From Lentisphaeria bacterium (GTDB taxonomy: Bacteria; Verrucomicrobiota; Lentisphaeria; JABSQK01; CAJWLW01), in assembly GCA_030754995.1 (NCBI GenBank), contig JASLZG010000008.1, positions 1-33,774 on the forward strand: a DNA stretch of 33,774 bases, given 5' to 3'. Position 1 is the first letter of the stretch. Each line of letters starts with the position of its first letter. Both the position numbers and the translations under genes were made by a program. Positions 1 through 8,814 of this stretch are shown here, in pieces. The notes below the pieces were generated by a model. The model saw only the letters and a program-made list of their open reading frames with translations, was not told the origin of the DNA and ran no database searches.

Positions 1-2837
1 AGAAAACGATGCAGGACGAAAAGCGCCTGCGCTTCCCGGCGCCCGAGTTCTACGTCAAGAGCCCGGAGCAGATGCAGGACCTCTTCGGCGAATTGCCCGA
101 GGCGCTGCGCAACACCCTGGAAGTGGCCGAGAAATGCAATGTCACCTTCGACCTCAACGCCAATCATTATCCGGTCTACGAAACGCCGGACGGCAGCGAC
201 CGCCGCGATTACCTGCTCACGCAGTGCAAGAAAGGCCTCATCGTACGGTACGGCATCGACCTCGACGGTATCGGCTATGACAAGCTCGTTGCGGAACACC
301 GCAAGATCATCGACCGCATGACCTACGAGCTCGACATCATCGAGCGCATGGGCTTTACCAGCTATTTCCTGGTAGTCTGGGACTTCCTCTATTTCGCCCG
401 CCGCGAGAAAATCCCGATCGGCCCCGGCCGCGGCAGCGGCGCCGGCAGCATCGTCGCCTACCTGACGCACATCACCGACATCGAGCCGCTGCATTACAAC
501 TTACTGTTCGAGCGCTTCCTCAACCCGGAACGAGTCAGCCCGCCAGACTTTGACATCGACCTTTGCGAGCGCCGGCGGTACGAAGTGATCAACTATGTGC
601 GCGACAAATACGGTGCCGACTGCGTGGCGCAGATCGGCACTTTCGGCACGCTGAAAGCAAAGGCCGTGATTAAGGACGTGGCGCGCGTCATGGGCCGTAG
701 TTTCGAGGAAGGCAACCGGATCACCAAGCTCATTCCGGCCGACCCCAAGATGACGCTCAAGAAAGCCAACGCCGAGGTCCGCGAAATCCAGGAACTGCGC
801 AAATCCGAACCGTGGGTCAACGAGTTGTTTTCCTACTCCGAGGCATTGGAGGGACTCAGCCGCAACATGAGCATCCACGCCGCCGGCGTCATCATCGGCG
901 ACCAGCCGCTGGACAACCTGATGCCGCTCGCCAAGGGCCATGGCGACGAAGTGATCACCCAGTTCCAGGCCGGGCCGTGCGAAGAGCTCGGCCTGTTGAA
1001 GATGGACTTCCTGGGCCTGCGCACACTGACGATCATCCAGGACACCTGCGACCTGATCCAAAAGTCACAGAACGTCGAGATCGTCGCCGGCGAGATCCCG
1101 CTCGACGATCCGGAAACCTACAAACTGCTGCAGCTCGGCCAGACGGTCTGCGTCTTTCAGCTGGAATCCAGCGGCATGCAGGATCTGTGTCGCCGTTTCG
1201 GCATCGACCGGGTTGAACATGTGATTGCGCTGGTCGCCCTGTACCGCCCCGGCCCGATGCAATTTCTCGAAGAGTTCATAACCCGCAAGTCCGGCAAGGC
1301 CAGGGTCGAGTACGACTGCGAGGAGATGAAACCGATCCTCGAGGAGACCTACGGCATCATGCTGTATCAGGAGCAGGTGATGCAGGTGGTGCAGGAGGTG
1401 GCGGGTTTCAGCCTCGCCCAGGCCGACCTGTTGCGGCGCGCCATGGGCAAGAAGAAAGAAGAAGAGATGAAAGCCCAGTTCGAGCGCTTCGTTGACGGCT
1501 GCGTAGCCAACGGCCGGTCCAAGGGCGTTGCAACCGCGATCTGGGAAAAGATCTTGAAGTTCGCAGGATACGGCTTCAACAAATCGCACAGTGCCGCCTA
1601 CGCTTTCCTGGCCTGCCGCACGGCATATCTGAAAGCGAACTACCCGGTTGAGTTCATGGCGGCCAACCTGACCAGCGACATGAGTTCGGCGGAGCGCGTG
1701 GCGCTGCTGATCGGCGAATGCCGGGAGATGGGCATCAAGGTCCTGCCACCGGACGTCAATACCAGCGACATGGACTTCACCGTCGACAACGGTGCAATCC
1801 GTTTCGGGATGGCCGCGATCAAAGGTGTTGGCGAAGCAGCCGCGGTGGCGATCCTGAAGGCGCGCCAGGACGGGCCGTTCAAGTCGGTCCTCGAGTTTTG
1901 CGAACGCGTCGGCACAACACTGAACCGGCGGCTCATGGAAAGCCTGGCCCAGTGCGGCGCCTTTGATTTCTGCGGCCACAAGCGTTCACAGGTGTACGCC
2001 ATCATCGACGACGTTTTGGGACGGGCGCAGACATCGATCCGCGACCGCGATACCGGCCAGACCAACTTCTTCGACCTGCTGGCGGACGAGAACGACCGCG
2101 GCGGCGGCTTGGACGTCGCGCTCCCGGACATTCCGGAGTGGGAACCGAAGCAACTGCTGCAGAAGGAGAAGGAGCTGCTGGGTTTTTACGTGACCGGCCA
2201 TCCGCTCGACGAGTATTACGACACCATTCGAAACTACCAACTGGCGGGTACCCGGATGATCGGCGAGATGCCGAACAACCAGGGCGTGCGCATCGGCGGC
2301 CTGATATCGACGATGAACCTGAAATACTCGAAAAAGGACGGGCGCCCCTGGGCGTTCATCACGCTCGAGGATCTCGACAGCACAATCGAAGTGCTGATCT
2401 TCAGCGATGCATATGCCCAGTACACCGCCAACATCGTCGCTGACCAGGCGGTGGTGATTGAAGGCTTCGTGTCGAACCGTGAAGACGAGGATACGAAGAT
2501 CATCGCCGACAAGATCCTGCCGCTCACCAGTGTACCGGAGCGATTTACGCGTGAAGTGCATGTGCGACTGAACGGCAACGCCGGTCCGGAAGCACTGCAG
2601 GAGCTCAAGCGCCTGCTCGAGAGCAACCCCGGCAACTCGCGCGTCATCCTCTGTGTTGCCTGCAAGGACGGACAGTTCGCCTTCATCGAAACGCCCAAGG
2701 CATATCATGTTCAGTTCAGCAACGGCTTCGCCGACTCAGTGCGGAACCTGCTTGGCAGCAACGCCGTTCACGTCAAGCCCGATACGACCCTGCCGGTCCG
2801 CGAGAAGAAGCGTTGGCAGGCAGCGAATACGGCCTGA
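1..2837 (+). CDS. dnaE: DNA polymerase III subunit alpha, 5'-partial (N-terminal PHP region lies outside window)
   Basis: Frame is open to the window edge upstream of the M at 9. Protein carries DnaE motifs (GPGRGSGAGSIVAYLTHITDIEPLHYNLLFERFLNPERVSPPDFDIDLCERRR; GYGFNKSHSAAYAFLACRTAYLKANYPVEFMAANLTSD; C-terminal OB fold). Confidence 0.97.
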   Translation, partial: KTMQDEKRLRFPAPEFYVKSPEQMQDLFGELPEALRNTLEVAEKCNVTFDLNANHYPVYETPDGSDRRDYLLTQCKKGLIVRYGIDLDGIGYDKLVAEHRKIIDRMTYELDIIERMGFTSYFLVVWDFLYFARREKIPIGPGRGSGAGSIVAYLTHITDIEPLHYNLLFERFLNPERVSPPDFDIDLCERRRYEVINYVRDKYGADCVAQIGTFGTLKAKAVIKDVARVMGRSFEEGNRITKLIPADPKMTLKKANAEVREIQELRKSEPWVNELFSYSEALEGLSRNMSIHAAGVIIGDQPLDNLMPLAKGHGDEVITQFQAGPCEELGLLKMDFLGLRTLTIIQDTCDLIQKSQNVEIVAGEIPLDDPETYKLLQLGQTVCVFQLESSGMQDLCRRFGIDRVEHVIALVALYRPGPMQFLEEFITRKSGKARVEYDCEEMKPILEETYGIMLYQEQVMQVVQEVAGFSLAQADLLRRAMGKKKEEEMKAQFERFVDGCVANGRSKGVATAIWEKILKFAGYGFNKSHSAAYAFLACRTAYLKANYPVEFMAANLTSDMSSAERVALLIGECREMGIKVLPPDVNTSDMDFTVDNGAIRFGMAAIKGVGEAAAVAILKARQDGPFKSVLEFCERVGTTLNRRLMESLAQCGAFDFCGHKRSQVYAIIDDVLGRAQTSIRDRDTGQTNFFDLLADENDRGGGLDVALPDIPEWEPKQLLQKEKELLGFYVTGHPLDEYYDTIRNYQLAGTRMIGEMPNNQGVRIGGLISTMNLKYSKKDGRPWAFITLEDLDSTIEVLIFSDAYAQYTANIVADQAVVIEGFVSNREDEDTKIIADKILPLTSVPERFTREVHVRLNGNAGPEALQELKRLLESNPGNSRVILCVACKDGQFAFIETPKAYHVQFSNGFADSVRNLLGSNAVHVKPDTTLPVREKKRWQAANTA

Positions 2838-2840
2838 TCC

Positions 2841-5069
2841 GTGAGTCGCCAGTCAGAACTCGCCTTCAACGGCGTTGCCGCGAGCGGCCCGGACCGCCCA
2901 CAGTGGGTCGAGACCTCGGTGAAGGGCACGGTTTCGAGCGTCGTGTTTGCCAGTGAGGACGGGGCCTATGCAGTCATCCGCCTGGAGGACGCGCAGCATC
3001 GTGAATCCGTGCTCGTCGGCGCCCTGGCAGCAGTGGCGGAGGGGCAGGACATCGAGGCCTGGGGCCAGTGGGAACGCCACAAGGAATACGGCCGCCAGTT
3101 CCGCGTCAAGCGTTTCGAGGCGCTGCTGCCGACGACTGAGGAGGGGGTGCGCCGATACCTCGCCAGCGGCATCATCCCCGGCATCGGCCCGAAGCTGGCC
3201 GATCGCGTTGTCGACCGTTTCGGGGTCGAGACACTCAGCATACTCGACCACTATTCCGCACGGCTGCTCGAGATCCCCGGCTTCGGCAAAGGCCGGCTCA
3301 AGCAGATCAAGGACGCCTGGAGTTCACAGTCCGAGCGTCGCGAGATATACATTTTTCTGCAGGGGCTCGGGCTGAGCGCGGCATACTGCGATCGAGTCTA
3401 TCGCAAGTACGCCTCCAACGCGGTCGAGATCGTCAAGGAAAACCCGTACCGGCTGGCGCGCGAAGTCAAGGGTATCGGCTTCCGGATGGCCGATACCATT
3501 GCGCGGCATCTGAACATCGCGCCGGACAATCCGTTTCGACTCGGCGCGGGCGCCGCTTATGTCCTGGCCACGATGGCAGATCAGCAGGGCCATACGTACG
3601 TGCCGCGGGATGTGTTGCTGGCCGAAGCGGCGCGGCTGCTGGCGGTCGGCGAAGATGTCGCCGCCACCGGTCTGCAGCGGGCGGTCGAGGACGGCACCGC
3701 GGTCATCGATTCCGCCGCGGAAGAACCGTTGGTCTACCCGGCGGATCTGTACCGGGACGAATGCGACGTCGCCCAAATCATTGCCGGCATGAGTTCGGGC
3801 AGCGGGTTGCCGACGCTGCCGCCGCAGGCGCTGGCGCGCAGCCGCAACTGGGCCATGCTCAACGAAGCCCAGCAGGCCGCCGTGCTCAATGTCTTTCAGC
3901 ACCCGATCAGCATCATCACCGGCGGTCCGGGTGTCGGCAAGACAACGGTGACCCGGGAGATCGTCGCTATTGCTCACAGCTTGAACTGGAACGTCGCGCT
4001 GGCAGCGCCGACCGGCCGGGCCGCCAAACGCCTGAGCGAGTCCAGCCAGGCCCCTGCCCAAACCATCCACCGGCTGCTTAAATGGGAGCCGGAGTTGTCC
4101 GGCTTCGCTCTCAACGGCGACAATCCGCTGAAGCACCACCTGGTCATCATCGATGAAGTTTCGATGCTTGACATCCGTTTGGCGGCGAGTCTGTTTCGGG
4201 CGTTTTCTGCCGAGACCCGGGTCGTACTGGTCGGCGATCGCGACCAGCTGCCGTCCGTCGGGCCGGGTTCGTTTCTCCGGGACCTGATCGAGTCGAAGTG
4301 CGTCCTGGCAACCCACCTGAGCGAGGTCTATCGACAGGCCGGCGGCAGCCAGATCATCGTCAGCGCGCACCGCGTCAATGCCGGACAACTCCCGGAAATG
4401 CGGCCGCCGCAATCCTCGGGGGAACTGTCGGACTTTTACTGGATCGAGCAGGAGAACCAGGAGAAGCTCGTTGATATTGTCTGTCGCATGGCGGCCGAAC
4501 GCATCCCGAAGCGTTTCAATTTTTCACCCCAGACCGACATCCAGATTCTGTCGCCGATGAATCGTGGCGTCTGCGGCGCCGACAACCTCAACAGGCGCAT
4601 GCAGGCCGCGCTCAATCCGCCACGCACCGAGGGATGGACCCCGGAAATGACCTGCGGCGACGTCGTCTACCGGGCCGGCGACCGGGTCATGCAGATCAGC
4701 AACAACTACGACTACCAGGTGTTCAACGGCGATCTCGGACGCCTGCTGCAAATCGACACGAAACAGAAAAAGTTCACCGTGCGATACGAGTCGAACACGG
4801 TAACTTACGCCTTCGACGAAATCGATCAGATTCGCCTGGCCTACGCCATCACCATTCACAAATCGCAGGGCAGCGAGTTTCCGGTAGTCATTGTGCCGGT
4901 GCTCAACCAGCACTACATCATGCTGCAGCGCAACCTGATCTATACTGCCATGACCCGGGCGGCGCAACTGCTGATAATGATCGGCGCGAAGAAAGCGCTG
5001 AGCATTGCAGTGCACAACGTCAACCAGGCGCCGCGCCACAGTCAACTGGCCGAGCGGTTGCAGATGTGA
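2841..5069 (+). CDS. recD2: RecD-like ATP-dependent DNA helicase (RecD2 family)
   Basis: 742 aa from a GTG start. N-terminal HhH region (IIPGIGPKLADRVVDRFG, IPGFGKGRLKQI), Walker A GGPGVGKTTVTREIV, Walker B VIIDEVSMLD, VGDRDQLPSVGPGSFLRDLI, C-terminal AITIHKSQGSEFPVVIVP. Confidence 0.95.
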   Translation: MSRQSELAFNGVAASGPDRPQWVETSVKGTVSSVVFASEDGAYAVIRLEDAQHRESVLVGALAAVAEGQDIEAWGQWERHKEYGRQFRVKRFEALLPTTEEGVRRYLASGIIPGIGPKLADRVVDRFGVETLSILDHYSARLLEIPGFGKGRLKQIKDAWSSQSERREIYIFLQGLGLSAAYCDRVYRKYASNAVEIVKENPYRLAREVKGIGFRMADTIARHLNIAPDNPFRLGAGAAYVLATMADQQGHTYVPRDVLLAEAARLLAVGEDVAATGLQRAVEDGTAVIDSAAEEPLVYPADLYRDECDVAQIIAGMSSGSGLPTLPPQALARSRNWAMLNEAQQAAVLNVFQHPISIITGGPGVGKTTVTREIVAIAHSLNWNVALAAPTGRAAKRLSESSQAPAQTIHRLLKWEPELSGFALNGDNPLKHHLVIIDEVSMLDIRLAASLFRAFSAETRVVLVGDRDQLPSVGPGSFLRDLIESKCVLATHLSEVYRQAGGSQIIVSAHRVNAGQLPEMRPPQSSGELSDFYWIEQENQEKLVDIVCRMAAERIPKRFNFSPQTDIQILSPMNRGVCGADNLNRRMQAALNPPRTEGWTPEMTCGDVVYRAGDRVMQISNNYDYQVFNGDLGRLLQIDTKQKKFTVRYESNTVTYAFDEIDQIRLAYAITIHKSQGSEFPVVIVPVLNQHYIMLQRNLIYTAMTRAAQLLIMIGAKKALSIAVHNVNQAPRHSQLAERLQM

Positions 5070-5101
5070 ACTACAGACCGGGACCGTTACGGAGCCCGCC
5101 G

Positions 5102-6829
5102 ATGCCCGAAGAATCCCCAACCGACAACCAACCGGCCATGCCACTGGCAGACACGCCCGGATTCCAGAAGTGGGGATTGATCGGTCTGCTGATCTTCTTC
5201 ACCGTCTTCACATTTGATTTTATGCGTACGGATCTGTGGTTCGACGAGCTGCTGACACTCGGCGACTACGGTACGCAGCAACGCCTGGTCGGTGTGTTCA
5301 CCAGCTACGAGGTGGCGAACAATCACATCCTCTTCTCGGCGGCGCTGTGGACCTGGCTGCGTGTCATCCGCTTTGTCATGGCAGAGGAAGTGCTGCGCTT
5401 TCCATGCCTGTTGCTGGCGCTGATCACGATCTCCACGCTGTACATCCATGGCCGCCGGCTGTTCGGTAATGCCGCGGCATATCTACTTGCTACGCTATTG
5501 GCATTCAGCCCCGTTTTCCTGAGTTTCTTCTACCAGCTCCGTGGCTATGGTTTGACTATATTCCTGTCTTTGGTCGCAACGCTGGGGGCCTTCTACATCA
5601 TTGCCGGGCAGCGACGCAAGGGCACGGCGATGTACGTAATAGGCGCCGTGCTGCTGCCGGGTGTCGTCCCTTCGAATCTGCTGTTCAACGGCAGCCTGTT
5701 CCTGTTCCTGAGCTGGACGTTGGCGGCACGCGAGCGCAACCCCAGGCACCTGGCCTGGTCGTACGCCTCGGTGTTGGTGCTGGTGATATTGAGCCAAACA
5801 TTGCCGCTCCGGTTCGAATCGACATCGGCAATCGCCTTGATGGGTGTGGGCCTTGTTGTGTGCCTCCCTGTACTCGCCTGGTGCTGGTGGCCGGTGATGC
5901 GCCAGATCTGGATTCCGGCGGTCGCCACCGTAGCGGGCATGGCGATCTACGTTCCCATATGGGACGACTTCCACCGGGTGATTTCCGGCACCGGCGGCTG
6001 GACCTCCGGGCCGGCAGTCGCCGGACACTGGTTCATTGCGATCGCCGCACATCTCGGGTTGTTCGTCATCGGCTGCCTGTGTCTGCGCAAACAGCCGCAA
6101 CTGCGCAATCTCGTGGAGGATGCGAAGGACGGCAAGGTGGTGGATCTGCGCCGGTCGCTGTGGCCGCTGGCGCTGTGCTGCGTCGTGCCGATGCTGGCCA
6201 CGGCCCTGTGGCAGGCACCGTATCCACGGGCCTTTCTGGCGTACCTGGCACCACTGACGTTCTGCGCCTTGATACCGTTCCGCAACTGCTTCTGCCGCGT
6301 CGATCGGTTCTTCCTGCTGCTGATTTTCTTTATCCTGGCAAATGACGTCGTGTGGTTCCGGCTCAACGACCATTACACCCGCACCGCGCTGTACCGCGGT
6401 GAGTATCGACAGGACTTGATTCAACAGTTTTACACGCGCAACGAGGACATCTATTACACGACACACGCCCTTGCCCAAAGTCCGATCATGGGCAGCCGCA
6501 CGCGAATATTCGTGGATTTCCACGAATACATCGCCTTCGCGCAGTATTGGCAGTGGCGCGGCGGCCGGTTGGACCAGGTGGAATGTCTCAACGGCGGCGG
6601 CGGTCGTTTCGCACCGCGGCTCAAGCCACAGGTCTACCAGTTCTACCCGCAGCTCATCGTCGGCTACGATCCGGAGTTCGCCCGCAAGTCGTACGAGGAG
6701 ACCCTGGGCCTGACCGTGCAGTTGCAGGAAGTTTATCTGCCCTCGCCGATGCGGCTGTTCCGCGTCATACCGGTCAATCCGGAACCGATCAGACGTCCAC
6801 CCGACGTGCCGCGGGGGCCGGTGCTCTGA
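5102..6829 (+). CDS. Multi-pass membrane protein, glycosyltransferase family 39/PMT-like
   Basis: 575 aa from ATG 5102 (ORF track extends upstream out of the true frame start). Early acidic motif DLWFDELLTLGDY followed by many hydrophobic helices, typical of GT39/ArnT-like proteins. Confidence 0.7.
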   Translation: MPEESPTDNQPAMPLADTPGFQKWGLIGLLIFFTVFTFDFMRTDLWFDELLTLGDYGTQQRLVGVFTSYEVANNHILFSAALWTWLRVIRFVMAEEVLRFPCLLLALITISTLYIHGRRLFGNAAAYLLATLLAFSPVFLSFFYQLRGYGLTIFLSLVATLGAFYIIAGQRRKGTAMYVIGAVLLPGVVPSNLLFNGSLFLFLSWTLAARERNPRHLAWSYASVLVLVILSQTLPLRFESTSAIALMGVGLVVCLPVLAWCWWPVMRQIWIPAVATVAGMAIYVPIWDDFHRVISGTGGWTSGPAVAGHWFIAIAAHLGLFVIGCLCLRKQPQLRNLVEDAKDGKVVDLRRSLWPLALCCVVPMLATALWQAPYPRAFLAYLAPLTFCALIPFRNCFCRVDRFFLLLIFFILANDVVWFRLNDHYTRTALYRGEYRQDLIQQFYTRNEDIYYTTHALAQSPIMGSRTRIFVDFHEYIAFAQYWQWRGGRLDQVECLNGGGGRFAPRLKPQVYQFYPQLIVGYDPEFARKSYEETLGLTVQLQEVYLPSPMRLFRVIPVNPEPIRRPPDVPRGPVL

Positions 6830-6839
6830 CCACCCGCAC

Positions 6840-8159
6840 CTAGGCCTGATCGATGATGTGGTGGGCAGGGTCGGCCGCAAAGGCCGCGAGGCGGTCCAGA
6901 ACGACGCCCATGTGCGCCGGGCGGCCGTGGGGTTCCTTGGCCAGGCACTGGTCGACCAGCAGCTCGTCCCACACCTCCGGCACCCCGGGGCGACGCTCGG
7001 ACGGGCGTTGAGCGATGTCGTGCAGATGCCGGTGCAGTACCGCCATGGCGTTGTCGCCGGTGAAGGGCGGTTCGCCAGCGAGCAGGTGATACATCGTGGC
7101 GCCGTACGAGTAGATATCGACAGCCAGCGTGATCTCCGTGCCAAGAAACTGTTCCGGGGCGATGTAGAACGGCGTACCCAGTGTCGTGTTGCTCCGGGTC
7201 AGCCGGGTGTCGCCGGAGGTCAGGGCGATGCCGAAATCACCCAGCTTCACGACGTTGTCAGGGCCGAGATAGACATTGTCAAGCTTGATATCGCGGTGCA
7301 CAACCGCGTTGTCGTGTACGTACTTGAGCACTTCCGCCAGACCCTTGGCGACGGCCAGGATGGTCGCGCCCGGCACCTGTCCTTCGTGGATCAGCCAGCG
7401 CAGGTCCTTGCCCGCCATATATTCCATGACATAAAACGGACAATCCCGATAGGTCCCGTGGTCGTAGATCTGAATGAGGTTCGGGTGATTGAGCTCCTTC
7501 ATGATGCGCATTTCGCGCTCGAACCGTTTGTGCGTCTCCTCGTCGGCCGCCGTGTGTTCGGCCAGCAGTTTGATGACGAAGCCGTCGCCGTTGTCGTGTT
7601 CGGCCCGGTAGATGAGCGAGGTGCCGCTCCAGCCAAGCAACTTGGTGATTGTGTACTCGCCCACGCGCTGCCCCGCGTAAGGCCGCGCCAGATGGGTCAT
7701 CGCCGCCGGATCCCCCGGAACGCCTGCCTGCTGTGACCGACTGAGCAGCAACGTGATCTTGGCCAGGAGCTGTTCGGGCTGGAAAGGCTTCGATATGAAA
7801 TCGTCCGCCCCCGCCTCGATCCCGGTAATATGATCTTCCACAGCATCGAGGCCGGTGAGCATGATGACCGGGAAAAACGGCGAGATGCGCTGCTTGATCT
7901 GGCGGCAGATCTCGAAACCGTCGATGTCCGGCAGCATGACGTCGAGTACGACCAGGGAAAAACTTGTGTCCGGGCCGTCGAGGTCAACCCGGGGCGGTGA
8001 CGCCGTATCGCTGAGCCCGAGCAGCGCCAGGGCTTCGCTACCGCGCCGCGTGTCATGGACGTTCCCGAAGCCGGCTGCTTCCAGCTCGTCCTTGACGAGG
8101 AAAACGTCGGCCTCGTCATCGTCGACGACCAGGATCGGCATTGTCTTGTAGTCAGTCAT
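6840..8159 (-). CDS. Response-regulator receiver domain fused to a Ser/Thr protein kinase
   Basis: N-terminal REC (ILVVDDDEADVFLV, LVVLDVMLPDIDGFEIC, PVIMLTGLDA, ADDFISKPF). C-terminal kinase: GWSGTSLIYRAEHDNGDGFVIKLL, VVHRDIKLDNVYL, KLGDFGIAL, GTPFYIAPEQF. Confidence 0.93.
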   Translation of the reverse strand: MTDYKTMPILVVDDDEADVFLVKDELEAAGFGNVHDTRRGSEALALLGLSDTASPPRVDLDGPDTSFSLVVLDVMLPDIDGFEICRQIKQRISPFFPVIMLTGLDAVEDHITGIEAGADDFISKPFQPEQLLAKITLLLSRSQQAGVPGDPAAMTHLARPYAGQRVGEYTITKLLGWSGTSLIYRAEHDNGDGFVIKLLAEHTAADEETHKRFEREMRIMKELNHPNLIQIYDHGTYRDCPFYVMEYMAGKDLRWLIHEGQVPGATILAVAKGLAEVLKYVHDNAVVHRDIKLDNVYLGPDNVVKLGDFGIALTSGDTRLTRSNTTLGTPFYIAPEQFLGTEITLAVDIYSYGATMYHLLAGEPPFTGDNAMAVLHRHLHDIAQRPSERRPGVPEVWDELLVDQCLAKEPHGRPAHMGVVLDRLAAFAADPAHHIIDQA

Positions 8160-8194
8160 TTTGCTAAATCACACCGGGTGTGGCGCGCCGTGGC

Positions 8195-8644
8195 TCATCT
8201 TGATTGCGGCAGGCTCGCGGTTTGCATCCAGAACAGTTCAATGGCGTTGACGAGGCGTTCGAAATCGGCCATTGCCGCGGGCTTCGAGACATAACAGTTG
8301 GCGCCGAGCCGATAGGCCTGCTCGATTTCGTCCCTCTCCTGCGACGTGGTCAAGACGATCACCGGCAGGTGCTGCAACTGCTCGGTGGCGCGAATTTCCT
8401 GCAGCACTTCACGACCGTCTTTGCGGGGCATGTTCAGGTCGAGCAGGATCAGATCAGGCAGGCAGGCGACGGGCACGTGAGTGCAACTGCGCAGGTATTC
8501 CAGTGCATCGATGCCGTCGTGCACGACATGAATTTCAAGAGCGGTAGCGCATTCCTCCAGCAGCTCCTGGATGATCTCGGCATCGGCCGGGTCGTCGTCA
8601 ACGATCAGAATGCGAATCGTTCGTGCTGCCATCTCGTCTATCAT
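8195..8644 (-). CDS. CheY-like single-domain response regulator (Rcp1-like)
   Basis: 149 aa REC domain: IRILIVDDDPADAEIIQELL, DLILLDLNMPRKDGREVLQEI, LPVIVLTTSQERDEIEQAYRLGANCYVSKP. Start may instead be the internal M (MAARTIRI). Confidence 0.92.
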   Translation of the reverse strand: MIDEMAARTIRILIVDDDPADAEIIQELLEECATALEIHVVHDGIDALEYLRSCTHVPVACLPDLILLDLNMPRKDGREVLQEIRATEQLQHLPVIVLTTSQERDEIEQAYRLGANCYVSKPAAMADFERLVNAIELFWMQTASLPQSR

Positions 8645-8814
8645 GGTCTGCTTGAATTGGTTCGGGGTACCGGTGAATGGCGCCGCCCAGCCACGACCGG
8701 CGCGCTATACAGGTAGAGTCGCTACCATTCGTTGCAATTCAGTAAAATTCCAGTAACATTGCGCAGAAATCGGTCCCACTTCACCTACCCCTACCGTTCC
8801 CGGCCGCCTCTTTA

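Noticed and set aside
4634-5101. Upstream extension of the membrane-protein ORF
   Set aside because: Lies inside recD2 in another frame; the real start is ATG 5102.
5495-7144. 549-aa minus-strand ORF
   Set aside because: Antisense to the GT39-like gene and out of frame with the REC-STK kinase; its sequence is a frameshifted image of these genes.
8711-8725. GGTAG-AGTCG-CTACC inverted repeat between the divergent RR and HK genes
   Set aside because: Only 5-bp arms and no clear promoter alignment; could be chance.
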